Source of the DNA: Rheum nobile
Lineage: Eukaryota; Streptophyta; Magnoliopsida; Caryophyllales; Polygonaceae
Direction of reading: 5' to 3'
DNA: 64,000 nt
Assembly (NCBI GenBank): GCA_027886185.1
Contig: WOAB01000124.1
Coordinates: 1,240,001-1,304,000 of the forward strand
Shown in pieces: positions 1-11,022 of the stretch (positions are counted from its first letter, which is position 1; each line of letters begins with the position of its first letter). The notes below the pieces were generated by a model. It did not search any database, was not told the DNA's origin, and saw nothing but the letters and a program-made list of their open reading frames with translations. The position numbers and the translations under genes were made by a program.

Positions 1-1373
1 CCTTTTTGATGGTGACAAACATCCTTGACAATAAAGCATATACACATGAGATAGAGACAGTTATGGAGAGAAGGGTTTCCCACTTAGGCAATATCAGTTC
101 CCCCTTAGTTCAGCAACATATGAAACCATGTTCTGTTCCCCCTCAACCAAAGCTACATGTCATTTTCCCCCTTTTGGCATCATCAAAAACACAAGTAAAG
201 AGATAAAGAGAAAAAGACCACGGCTAGATAAGCAACATTCCCTTTTGCATTAGATTGAAACGCACAAACATAGACTGCATGAAGATACAACAGCAATGTA
301 AGCAAGTATAACATACATGATCAACATGCCAGTCAATGCAAGCACATGAAGCAGGATCAAAGAAGTTCGAAGAGTAAGGGATAGATGTGCTAGGGAACAA
401 AAGAGGGGTTGGTTAGCGGAGATAGACGAATTATGCACCACTGGAGCCAGCAGAGGGAGCCGAAATATGAATAGCAATTTAAGCATGCACTTACTTCGCA
501 AGACGCCTTTGTTGTTCTCCTAACTGAGATGTTGCGTGAGACAAATTCCTCACGGCCCTTCGCAGATAAGTTCATCTTTTGTTCCTCCTGAGAGACTGCT
601 CTTCATTACGGCTCTTCCTCAGATGCATTAGTCCTCTCTTTGTGTACCTTGTGATGTTCCAATTTTTTTTTTTAACAACACAATCTTCGGCTTTCCTTCT
701 TTGACCAAAGATCACACCCAAGAGGATATTTTCCAGAAATAAATCTTGTAAAAGATTCTGTCCAAATCCATCAAAGCCCATAAAATCTCAAGCACAACAA
801 CCATCACGCAGCTACCACATCATCTTTTATGAACACTTCTCAAGCAGTTGCAAGCCGTCATCACACATCATATCTGTCAAATCCCAGCCACAGACCACAG
901 AGGCGACAATTCATATTCTCGACTTTCCGAAAAAGTAGAAGAGTGTGATGCGGGGGTAATGTTACCAGAGAGAGTACAAAGAACATCACACAAGAGCATA
1001 TGCGAGAATTTTTAATAATGTTTAATCATGAATGAGAGGCTCCCAGATGTGGATGATTAGAGGGGCTCATAGGAAGCATCAAGCATGATGGCTAGGGTAG
1101 GCTGTAGAGTCAACAATCATTTGGGCTTATAATGAGGGATCAATGCATCAAGTTGACTCTTTTAGGCCGAAAGAAGGCTGAATCATGTATTAACAAGATA
1201 GCATAGAGAATCATGCATGCAATTTTGCACATTAGTGAAGTATTAGCATGAGTCTAAGCAAGGCGTTCAACAAATGATCAAGAGAATGAATGCAGATCAA
1301 GACATGATGATTAACCTTCCACACTTTACCATGTAATTTAGCTAATCATCGAGGGAACACAACAAATAGGCAT
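1..1373 (-). other. E1 3' noncoding region with repeated polypurine tracts
   Basis: No credible ORF. On the minus strand it carries several purine tracts of the AAGGGGGAA type, seen on the plus strand as TTCCCCCT near positions 100-112, 136-146 and 163-175. The primary tract lies at the left edge. Several polypurine tracts upstream of the 3' LTR are a described signature of Sirevirus-type copia elements. The same region in E2 (20965-22498) is clearly homologous. Confidence 0.75.
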
Positions 1374-4300
1374 TTAGTTTAGAGAAATCATACCTAGTTC
1401 CATACAAAACTGTTCGAAGGGTTCCCTGTTTAGAGCTTTGGTGAAGATGTCGGCAATTTGATCCTTAGTTCCACAGAAGTCCATTGTCACCAACCCTTTC
1501 TCCACACAGTCACGCAAGAAGTGGTGTCTTATCTCGATGTGCTTGGTACGTGAGTGTTGCACCAGATTCTTGGAGATATTTATGGCACTGGTATTATCAC
1601 AGAGAATAGGAATAGAGTTAAGAAGAATACCGTAGTCGCTGAGTTGTTGTTTAAGCCATAGGAGTTGTGTGCAACAAGCAGCGGCGGCTATGTATTCAGC
1701 TTCTGCAGTGGATAGAGCGACGGAGTTCTGCTTCTTTGACCCCCAGGAAACTAAACACGGCCCAAGGAACTGAGCCATTCCTGATGTTGATTTTCTATCC
1801 ACTTTATTCCCTGCGAAGTCAGCATCTGTGTATCCGACTAGATCGAGGCTTCCTCCCCTTGGATACCACAGACATAGATCATCTGTTCCCTTCAAGTATC
1901 TCAGAATCCTATTCACTGCTTTGAGATGTGTTTCTTTGGGATCGGCCTGAAAACGAGCACAAAGACATACAATGTACATAATATCAGGTCTACTAGCAGT
2001 GAGATAGAGAAGTGAACCTATGATTCCTCGGTAGAGAGATGGATCAATTCCCTGTTCATGTTCGTCTTTTCCCATTGGGTTGTTTGGAGAGATGGGAGTG
2101 GTGAAGGGTTTTGCGTCAGACATTCCAAACTTTTTGACACATTCCCTTAGATACTTCTGTTGATGCACTTTGGTTCCCTCATCCCCTTGAGAGACTTGAA
2201 GACCTAAGAAGAACTTGAGTTCTCCAACCATGCTCATCTCGAATTCACTAGCCATCAGCTTAGAGAATTTCTGAACCAGTTTACCATCTGTAGACCCAAA
2301 TATGATATCATCCACGTAGACTTGTACCACCAGAATATGCTTCCCTTCCTTCATAAGGAACAATGTCTTGTCGACCTTTCCACGAACGTATTCGTGCGTC
2401 AGAAGAAACTGTGAGAGCCTTTCATACCAGGCCCTTGGGGCTTGCTTGAGACCGTACAAAGCTTTGTCTAGAATATAGACATGGTCGGGTTGGGTGGTAT
2501 CCTCAAAGTCGGGAGTTTGCTCCACATAGACTTCCTCCTTGAGAACTCCATTCAAGAAGGCGGTCTTGACATCCATCTGTTACAGCTTGAATCCATGGAA
2601 AGAGGAATAGGCAATTAGGAGTCTTATTGCTTCTAACCTGGCAACTGGAGCAAATGTCTCATCATAGTCGATGACTTCCTGCTGGTTGTAACCTTTCACC
2701 ACCAGCCTTGCTTTGTTCCTTGTGACTTGACCTTGATCATCCAGCTTGTTCCTGAACACCCATTTGGTTCCTATCACTGTTCTGTTCCTTGGACGAGGAA
2801 CTAACCGCCAAACCTTGTTCCTTTCGAACTGATGAAGTTCTTCTTACATGGCGTTTATCCAGTCAGGATCCTTCAATGCTTCTCCTACGGTTTTAGGTTC
2901 TTGTAAAGAGAGAAAAGCGTTGAAGGCGCAAAAGTTATATAGGGAAGAGCGAGTGCTTTGAGGTGCTCCCTTTCTATAGTCTGTGACGATTAACTTGACT
3001 GGATGAGCCCACTTTTGCTGGTAGTTTGGAACTTGGAGATTGTTGATGTCGAACTTCTCTGAATTAGCGTTGCCAGCGTTTGAGCTTTCACCAGTAGTTT
3101 CATCAGTATTAGGACTGACATCTCCAGTTCTGTCAGCAGTAGAGCTATCCCCAGAGGGCTTCGCTGTGCCGTGACTTGGGCTCTGTTCCCCCTGAGGAGC
3201 CTGAGGTGTATCTGGTGAGTGAGCATTTTCTTGATTTCTATCTGAGTTGGCGGAGTTGGGAGTTCTCGGTGTTGAAGGATCATTCTGAGTTTCTTGATCT
3301 TGAGAGGTCCCATCACCGACATTGCTTTCTACAAGCTGAAAGAAATCATCTTCGGATAGCTCGGTATTGGATGGAACACTGCCAGATTGTTCCTGCACAT
3401 TATTATCAGCCATAACTGATTCATCAAACACTACATGAATGCTTTCCTCTACCTTTCTGGTTCTCTTGTTGAATACTTTGTAAGCCTTGCTTTGCTGAGA
3501 GTATCCTACAAAAGTTCCTTCATCACTCCTGGGATCGAACTTCTCAAGAGAATATTTCCCGTTGTTGTGGATGAAGCACTTGCAACCAAATGTGCGCAAG
3601 TGAGACATATTAGGTTTCCTTCCCTTAAGAAGCTCATAGGCAGTTTTGTTCAGGAGAGGACGAATGGTTGCTCTATTCAGAACGTAACAAGCAGCATTCA
3701 GAGCTTCGGCCCATAAACTCCTAGGAAGACCACTTGAGATGAGGAGGGTACACGTCATGTCTTCCAGAGTCCTGTTCTTCCTTTCCACAACCCCGTTTTG
3801 CTGTGGGGTCCTGGGAGCAGAGAAGTTGTGGTTAATACCTCTATTCCTACAGAGGGATAGGAACTAAGAGTTCTCTAATTCTGTTCCATGATCAGTGCGA
3901 ATAGACCCCAAGGAATGTCCAGTGCTCCTTTTGGCTGCCTTAAGCCAGGACTCAAACTCAGCGAACACTTCATCCTTTGATGAGATAAATAGAGTCCATG
4001 TGTACTTGGAATAGTCATCAATAATAACAAAGACATATGCATTTCCCCCACGGCTCTTCGTGCGCATTGGCCCACAAAGATCCATGTGGACTAATTCCAG
4101 AGGAAGAGTAGTACTTACATCCCTTTTTGACTTGAAAGAGGATCTGACTTGTTTTCCTTTGATGCATGCTTCACACACATCATTTCTCATAGCTTCAACC
4201 TTAGGGAGACCGTTCACCAGCTCTTGTCTGTAAAGTTTGGAAAGGAGTTGAAGGCTAGCATGTCCAAAGCGTTTGTGCCACAAGTCTGTTGTCCCAGCAA

Positions 4301-5050
4301 TAGACGACAGACAAAGGTCCTTGTCAGGGATGAAAGCAGGGTCGACCTTGTAAACGTTATTGTCGCAGATTCCTTTGAGTAAGATTTTCCCTGTACTTAG
4401 ACACTCAACATGACAATCATCGGTGGTAAAGACTACTCTATTTTTTCTGTTTTGGCATAGTTGAGCCACACTAAACAGGTCAAATTTGAGATTATTCACT
4501 AGATTTACGTTATTCACAATGATGTGTTTAGAGAGTCTTACTTTACCGATACCACAAACCTCACCCTTACTTTTATTTCCAAAAGTTATCGATGCCCCTG
4601 AGGCTGGTTGAAGAGAGGTGAACCACTCACTGTTCCCTGTCATGTGACTTGAGCACGCGCTGTCAAGGTGCCAAGAGCCTTTCCTTGCTTCCTCCTTGGA
4701 TTTATGAGCACCATCTTCTGATATGTTGTGATCTTTTGAGCTCATCAAACAGATATCCTTTGAGAGAGGAGATGCTTCATCATCTGAGTTGTAGTCACCC
4801 ACTTCGCACCCTTTGCTTGTTCCTCTTTCCGGGTCTGAGGAGAACCTGCCGCTTTGTTGAGGCAGTTTTTGGCAAAGTGTCCGTTGTCATAACAGTGGAA
4901 GCAGACGACCTCCTTCTTGTCATTGTGAACCATGACCGAACCCTTAATGCCTTTGCTTCGAGACCATATCTTCTTCATGGCTTGAGTGATGAGAACCACA
5001 TCTACATCACCTTCTCGAGAGTCTCCATCCAAGGCATTTCCTGACGACAT
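1374..5050 (-). pseudogene. E1 gag-pol (gag largely deleted), broken
   Basis: Copia polyprotein starting MSSGNALDGD at 5050. Only the first few gag residues remain, joined directly to the segment before the zinc knuckle (CFHCYDNGHFAKNC). Then come the protease (LDSACSSHMTG), the integrase HHCC and DDE regions (MDLCGPM, TDHGTE, QQNGV.ERKN), the RT motifs MDVKTAFLNG and YVDDIIFGS, and RNase H (GYTDADFAG, CDNTSAINISKN). Compared with E2 it has a one-base deletion in a C run near 4797-4800 and in-frame stops at 3864, 2844 and 2580, each CAA or CAG changed to TAA or TAG. It cannot give a full polyprotein. Confidence 0.92.
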
Positions 5051-5096
5051 CTTTCCTGCAAAATCTGTAACTAAAAACGAACAATCTAGAGCACCA

Positions 5097-5109
5097 GGCT
5101 CTGATACCA
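5097..5109 (-). other. E1 primer-binding site (tRNA-iMet)
   Basis: The minus strand reads TGGTATCAGAGCC two bases inside the LTR. This is the standard complement of the plant initiator tRNA-Met 3' end used by copia elements. Confidence 0.9.
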
Positions 5110-5111
5110 AT

Positions 5112-6032
5112 TGTTGGATCGATAGAGTTACGTCTGAGGGAACAAAGGCTTTGTTCCCACAGAATATGCAGCGGATAAAAAATAGCAAGAAAGATAACGA
5201 ACGAACTCACGATGTATAGTGGAAACCCTGATCAGCAAAACTAGCTTCTCAAGGAAAAACCACTACCTTCAAGCTTCCGCTTGAGAGGATTTTAAAGCGT
5301 GTACTTGTCTTATTGATTTCTTGCTCGATTACACTTGTATCCTGGACTTCGACCTCTAAACAACCAGCTAGACTCGAAGACACTTCTACAACGATGAATC
5401 GAACTCAACCCTTGAGGACTTACACACACCTCACTTCTTTTCTTTCTCCTTTTCGTTCTCTATGTTTTTCGTCGTCGTGGTTACATAGAAATGAATCCAT
5501 ACTTCTATTAAATACAACACGGCAAAATCCTAATCGTAACACGATAAGATCTTTCCAAATAAGGTTATAGGAAGATAGGGTTTGCTGGAGGAATAATATC
5601 CCAACCATCTATTTTAATCAAGGAAGGAATTCCCGAAATTAATATAATCGGATGAGATATGATTCTTCTCTCTCCAATTCACTTATCTAAGGAAAGATTC
5701 CCTAAGATAAGGAATCGGGCTTCTTCTCTCTCCATATCTTCTCGATCTGGCTTGATCCTTGGAGCCGAAGACTTCAATCCTTTACCGCGGCGTTTCATGA
5801 TTTTGTTTCCATAATTCAGCACGCTGGATTTCTTATTTCCATTCGTAGCTTCGATCTCGTTCGTCACTTCAGTTCCTTGGGGGGGGGGGGAACAAAACAC
5901 ATGAACAGAGCTTTGTTCCCTCTACGATCCTTCGCTGCAATGGTTCCCTGAGACAACTGTCTTTGTTCCTGGAGCACTTAGTACCCAGATTAGTTGAATG
6001 TTTGTTACCATCAAAACCTAAGGAATTCAACA
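5112..6032 (-). repeat. E1 5' LTR (type A, 921 bp)
   Basis: On the plus strand it starts TGTTGGATCG and ends GGAATTCAACA, so it has the TG...CA ends of an LTR. It aligns by eye along its length with the two 915-bp LTRs of E2 and the truncated LTR of E4. A homopolymer of G at about 5880-5890 is peculiar to this copy. Confidence 0.9.
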
Positions 6033-6520
6033 GAAGTGACGAACTGAAGCAAAGCAGAAAATTCGCTCTGGAAGGAGAATACCACACTTTCGAGATGCTG
6101 GAAACTAAGAATATCTCCCAATACTACTCTCGATTCACCAGACTCGTCACCAAACTCACAAATGCTAAAGTAACGCTCAATTAATGGTCCAAATCGCTTG
6201 TCATCATCAATGGACTCAACTCCAAATTCAGTCTTATCAAAAGAGTACTAAAGACTACTCCTGGTATTCAAGGTCTTCCCTTAACTCAAATCATAGGGAA
6301 ACTTGAACTTGACGAAAGGGAGGCACTCAAAACAAGTTCTGCCAAGAAGATGGAGAAAGGAATTGCCTTAAAAATATCAAAGGCATTTTCCAGGCTGGAA
6401 ATGGAGGAAGAAAACTCCGATCTTGAAGAAGATGATGAGATGACAGCCTTGGTTACCAAACACATCAGGAAGCATTTCATCAAAGGAAAGTTCAAGAAAA
6501 ACTTCCAGAAAAAGGATCTC
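6033..6520 (+). pseudogene. E3 gag, middle fragment
   Basis: Plus-strand gag beginning at about residue 111 of the intact gag seen in E5: SDELKQSRKFALEGEY, YYSRF, INGLNSKF and a KISKAFSRLEMEEENSD region. It stops near FKKNFQKKDL, just before the zinc-knuckle region. One in-frame TAA follows KVTLN. The N-terminal part should lie left of the window beyond E1. The C-terminal part resumes at 18355. The first CCHC knuckle and about 250 residues are not found between them. Confidence 0.85.
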
Positions 6521-6607
6521 TGTAATACTCCACAGGCCAGCTACCCCAGCCACCAACCACCCAGCCTGGTGACAACGACCAGCCGGTGCTGCTTGTGGAG
6601 TATTACA
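6521..6607. repeat. 87-bp unit with 14-bp perfect terminal inverted repeats
   Basis: TGTAATACTCCACA at 6521-6534 is the exact reverse complement of TGTGGAGTATTACA at 6594-6607. The 59 bp between them are C-rich. It sits exactly where E3 gag breaks off. Flanks GATCTC and AACAAG are not an obvious target duplication. It could be a miniature inverted-repeat element, or the two ends of a deleted LTR, since Ty3/gypsy LTRs often begin TGTAATAC. Confidence 0.6.
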
Positions 6608-6841
6608 AACAAGTACATTTTTATGTGAGTGCTCAAGCCACGGGCCTAGCCCAACATGAGACACTCCATGAGCCGCAGCCCATGTACCCCAACCCATCCT
6701 TGGGGGCTACTCCAAATTAATGAAAGCCATTTACAAGAGGTTGTTGGTGAGAGTCGAACACACGACGACATCGTTGTTGAGGCATTTTGATATATGTACG
6801 CCTCTAAAAGAGAGCCTCAAAAAGTGTTTTTTCCACTAGTG
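6608..6841 (-). mobile_element. Unassigned repeat debris with a CACTA-like terminus
   Basis: No coding content. The right end read on the minus strand starts CACTAGTGGAAAAAACAC, which resembles the terminal inverted repeat of plant En/Spm (CACTA) transposons. Short GAGGC-type subterminal repeats follow. The other end is not visible, so this is at best a truncated copy. Confidence 0.35.
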
Positions 6842-6849
6842 CAAGTTTC

Positions 6850-7971
6850 TTAATAAAAGATATCAAAGCTTTCTTTTGATTTACTTTTCAAGCTTGAGAT
6901 GAGTTCAGATTCACTTACCTCAGTTCCTTGTATGCCGCCTTTTGATTTGTCATGGTCTTCTATGGCCATCAAGCAGAGATCCCTAGAGCGTGACGAATCT
7001 TCATCATCTGAGTCGGAATCACCCCATGTTACGACCATTGCTTGCTTCCCTTCACGAACCTGAGGGTGACCAGCCTTTTTCTTGAAGCAGTTATTGGCAA
7101 AATGTCCCTTGTGTTGGCAGTGGTAACAAACGACATCCTTCATGTCCCTGTTCCCTTCGGAGGAACTCTGTGTGCCCTTGTTTTGAGACCATATTTTCTT
7201 CATAGCTCTAGTGATGAGAGTCACATCTTCATCACCGTCCTCATCTTCGTCTTCAACTTGAGATAGGTCAAAGGCACGTTCAACCTTCAAGGAAATGCTT
7301 TGAGCCTTCTCTTCTTCCTTTTTGTTCATCTTGTGGTTGTATACAGAGGCGTTGCTTTCAAGCTTGGCAACAACCTCTTCCATGGTGAGAGACTTGACGT
7401 CAGTTTGGGAGTACAGAGCGAGAGCAATTGCGTCCCACTGAGAGTTGAGGCCTTGCATAAAGTGATGAGTGAGCTTCCAGTCTGGCATCTCTTCATCAAG
7501 GAACTCCAATTGACCTACGATCCCCTGGAACCTGGAGTAGAACTCTTGAATGTGCTCATCCTCTCCTTGAGAAATTTGATCGTACTCCTTCATCAAGGAA
7601 AGAATTCTGTTTTTCTTGACATCTTCATTTCCATGATGGAGACGTCTTAGAGCTTCCCAAATCTCCTTGGCGATTTTGTAGCCAATGATTTTCTTGAGAT
7701 CCGTGGGGAGAAGGGCCATGTGAAGGATCTTCTTGGCTCTGCAATTCTTCTCCAGCTTCTTCCAGTCTCTATCGGTGTATCTTTGGCTTAGGCTTTGTAG
7801 TGCCCTTTTCATTTGGGATAGCCATGGGGCCAACCTCGATGATTCTCCATATCTGTCCATCGAGGGAACAAATATGGGATTCAATTTGCTCAACCCACCA
7901 GTCATACTCACCGGCCTTCAGAATTGTGGCTTCCAGAATGAATCACCGATTGCATTGCTTGACGACGACAT
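6850..7971 (-). pseudogene. E4 gag (type A family, near full length)
   Basis: Starts MSSSSNAIGDSFWKPQF at 7971. A TGA at codon 18 (7918-7920) interrupts it, then the frame stays open for 353 residues from 7911. It has a UBN2/retrotran-gag type core (KIAKEIWEALRRLHHG, EFYSRFQGIVGQL, HFMQGLNSQWDAIALALYS), then an acidic stretch and one CCHC knuckle (CYHCQHKGHFANNC). The knuckle and its flanks match E1 and E2. The roughly 240 residues before it are what E1 and E2 lack. The C-terminal end is lost at the truncation. Confidence 0.88.
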
Positions 7972-8027
7972 CTTTCCTGCAAATTCTGTAACGAAAACAA
8001 TCTAGAGCACCAGGCTCTGATACCAAT

Positions 8028-8377
8028 TATTGGATCGTTAGAGTTACGTCTGAGGGAACAAAGGCTTTGTTCCCACAGAAGGCACAGCGGATTAAAAACA
8101 ACAAGAAAGATAATGAACGAACTCACGATATATAGTGGAAACCCTGATTGGCAAAACTAGCTTCTCAAGGAAAAACCACTACCTTCAAGCTTCCGCTTGA
8201 GAGGATTTTGAAGCATCTACTTGTCTTATTGATTTCTTGTTCGATTACACTTGTATCCTGGACTTCAACCTCTAGACTTCCCACCTAGATTTGAAACCTC
8301 TTCTACAACGATGAATCGAACTCAACCCTCAAAGACTTACAAACACTTCACTCTCTTTTTCTTCTCAACTGAACGCT
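8028..8377 (-). repeat. E4 truncated 5' LTR (type A)
   Basis: About 350 bp matching the first third (plus-strand order) of the type A LTRs of E1 and E2, then replaced by the E5 LTR. Its terminal dinucleotide is TA instead of TG. Confidence 0.85.
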
Positions 8378-9492
8378 CTCAGGATCGTGATTGTTAGATA
8401 ATAACTTAAGGAACTCAGAATATCGATTCTAAGTTCCCTTCGCAGCGGAAATAAACAATCAAACAAATGACAAGTTCCTTATAATGGAAACCTTTGATTG
8501 CCAACTAGCAATCCAGGATAAAAACCACTACCTTTCTTTCAAAAGGATTTCAAGGTCTACTTCTTGATTTCTTATTTCTTTTGGTTATAGCTTATCCTAG
8601 GAACAAACACACAGTTTCTTTGCCTTACACACAGTTAGGCAATCCTAGATAACTTAACACAATCAATAATCAATCCAAGAAACAGACCTTCGTACCTAGG
8701 AACTATAACTTACAGTCACAGGAACTTAGCACTCAGCTCTTCTATTCCTTGACTGGTTCCTCTTGATCTCGGTTTGCTTTGATGATCTTGTTTGAAGCTT
8801 TACACTTTGATGTTTGCTATGGAGTGTGATTCTATTGTGAATGCTTGAAGATAACCCTTGAGTTAGTCTTTCTTTTAGAGAGGATTCTTCGCAGCTTAAT
8901 CTTCTCTGGGTTCCCACAGATTGAGCTTGCCCTAGGATAAGTGGTTCTCCTTGGTCCACGTTGTTCTTGGCATGTGCAAACAACCTAGGCAGCTCAGAAT
9001 CATTCTAGGTTAGTCAACCTCTTCAGCCAAGTCATTCTCCAGCTTCCTTTGTCCGAGGTTCGACACTCTGGGCGCTTGGGAACTGACTTCTGGACAGCGA
9101 TAGGTTCCATGTCTTGTCGCTTTCACCTTTCTCTGTCCGAGGTTCGGCGTTCTAGGTGTCTTGTTGTTTTGCTCTTGGATGGTGGCAGGCTTTTGGAAGC
9201 TTCTCTCAAGTCGCTTTCACTTCCTTTTGTCCGAGGTTTAGTGTTCCCAGATTTCTCGGGAAAAGCAAAGTCACGTGTTGCATTTCTGGGCACACCTGGG
9301 TTCCTTTGGCTTGCTTGTTTGGTTTCTTTATCTTGTTTGGCTTCCATGGTTCCAACAATTGTCCTGCGATTCCTCTAAACACATCTTTGAGATAAAACAT
9401 TAGTATCAAAATATTTGTCATCTTCAAAAGTAGAAAAACTGAGGAAAGGAACTCTCAGGGGAACCGAAGTTCCAGAGTTCCGTTTCCTAACA
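8378..9492 (-). repeat. E5 3' LTR (type B, ~1115 bp)
   Basis: Ends CCTAACA on the plus strand. The first three bases read CTC instead of TGT. It matches 16351-17449 closely; that copy has a ~16-bp deletion near 16450. On the minus strand the LTR holds CTATAAAAGG-like promoter sequence in the right copy (about 16828-16838). The U3 has three spaced copies of TGTCCGAGGTT (near 9049, 9134, 9228). Confidence 0.88.
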
Positions 9493-11022
9493 ATTTCCCC
9501 CTTTTTGATGATGACAAATATAAGGAACCTGGCAGTATAATAGGAACATGAAATTCATGAGAACAGTTGAGCTAAGGGATTTTCAACTTTAAAAAATATT
9601 GATAGAACATTCAATAGTTGCAAATTCCCCCTAAGCAAATGAACTAAGTTATTCAAGTTCCCCCTCAGAAATAGAACGGGTTCAGATTTCCTATAGGTCC
9701 AGTAGTTCAAGGTTTCTATCCATTCTTCCCCCTTTTGACATCATCGAAAAGATCAAGTTACTTATCAAGTATAGGATATCAATGTGAAATAAACAATTTG
9801 CGTTAAACCCATGACAGTGACCATAATAGAAACTTAAGGCAAAGACAAATGATGCATTAGAAACATTACCATAAGAGTTCATTAATCATTAAAGTCAAGA
9901 ACATTACCCAGAGATGCATAGTGGAAAGAGAAACAAAAGAGCACAACCAACTTGACATTAGACAAAATAAGGATAGAAGAGGGGAGTAGGACCCTAGGGA
10001 ACTACTAGCACACTGTGATGTTATAGCACTGGGAACTAGGAGAGACATTCCTATGGCAGCGTAGTGGCCTCCTCTTCAGTTTCCTTCTTTTCTATAGTTC
10101 CTTCATCTTGGCCTGATGTTATCTTATCGGCCTAATTACCTCCAATTGAGCAAGGTTAAGATTGAAGTTTTTCTTGGCCATTTGAGGAGCTTTGTGTTTT
10201 GAGAGAGACGGGTGAACATGAGATTTTAGAGAAGGCGTGAGAGAACAGAGTGCTCGGCTCAATCAAACAGGAAACCTTAAATAACCCTTGAGCAATTTTG
10301 GAGCCGTTGAGAATCAAGTCGTTGGAGATATTTCTGGGAACTCTGAAGAGTTGAAACGGCTAATTTTCTTAAAGCTTTTGCGCCTTTGCAATGGTCACAA
10401 ATTCAAAGATTAGATGCTCAAAATGGCAACTGTTCAAGGCTGAGAAGACGTCTCTGACGCTGTGAGATTTGCCATAAATACTGTCTTGGGAGGAGCAATT
10501 CTCTTACTAGCCGTTTAAGGGGTAGCCCATCCTAGTTCCTTTCTGGCGATATTTTCAGTGTGCTAGAGGGATATATATGGGAACCTTTGATGTGGGTTTT
10601 AAAACATAGGACCAGAAAGTACGTTCCCATTAAAGAAATCGGGGAAGGCCATTTATCACATTACACACTAGTTCCCAGAGAGGGTTAAGAAGAGGATCAT
10701 AGGGAAATAGATTGTGTAATGAGGCAAGGGAGGGTCATAGTACACAATCATCATTTTTGGCTTATATTGTTGGGTCAGAAAGATGATCAGATTGTGACTT
10801 TTGGGCCAACAAAGAAACTTAGACAATGATTGAATTTTAATAAGAGATGAACAACCAAGGAGAAGAACTAGAAAAAAATTTCAAATCCTTTTGAGAAACC
10901 ATTATGAATATGAGGGTCTAACGCAAGAGAAATGACACAAGGATTCCAAAACAAAGACAAGTAAAGAGTTCTGAACTAGTCAATCAAGGGAACTAGAGAG
11001 AAACTTTAAACTAAAGGAACTG
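9493..11022 (-). other. E5 3' noncoding region with polypurine tract and third-ORF remnant
   Basis: Minus-strand purine tracts lie beside the LTR (9493-9508) and again near 9625, 9660 and 9725. In the middle (about 10130-10320) the minus strand has a TATTTAAGG box, a pyrimidine-rich leader and a short ATG reading MAKKNFNLNLAQLE before a stop. The same arrangement occurs in E6 and E8. In E3 this place holds a 341-codon ORF, so I read the E5 version as a deleted third gene. There is no other coding signal. Confidence 0.6.

Larger units (their letters stand above)
1..6032 (-). mobile_element. E1: gag-deleted Ty1/copia (SIRE-like) element, 3' LTR outside window
   Basis: Minus-strand LTR retrotransposon. 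Reading right to left: 5' LTR (5112-6032), tRNA-iMet primer site (5097-5109), short gag remnant, protease-integrase-RT-RNase H, 3' noncoding region and polypurine tract. The window opens inside that polypurine tract, because bases 1-30 match the bases that follow the 3' LTR of E2 at 20970. E1 lies in the gag of plus-strand E3: gag codons resume at 6033 (SDELKQSRKF) directly after the LTR, and GAAGT at 6033-6037 is the expected right copy of the 5-bp target duplication. The coding part is broken by one frameshift and three stops. Confidence 0.9.
6842..8377 (-). mobile_element. E4: 5' fragment of a type A copia element with full-length gag
   Basis: Minus strand: truncated type A LTR (8028-8377), tRNA-iMet primer site (8013-8025), leader and gag (7971 down to 6850). 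Sequence changes abruptly at about 6842, so pol is absent. It is cut on the right by the LTR of E5. The LTR shown here begins TATTGG rather than TGTTGG, a lost terminal dinucleotide. Confidence 0.85.

Noticed and set aside
5097..5109. Initiator tRNA-Met-like sequence here and at 8013, 16337, 26223, 55795 and 59585
   Set aside because: Only 12-13 bases beside an LTR; these are primer-binding sites, not tRNA genes.
6608..6841. A second SINE, from a tRNA B-box-like GTGTTCGACTCTC on the minus strand near 6750
   Set aside because: No A box at the right distance, no tail and no target duplication; the CACTA-like end explains one boundary better.
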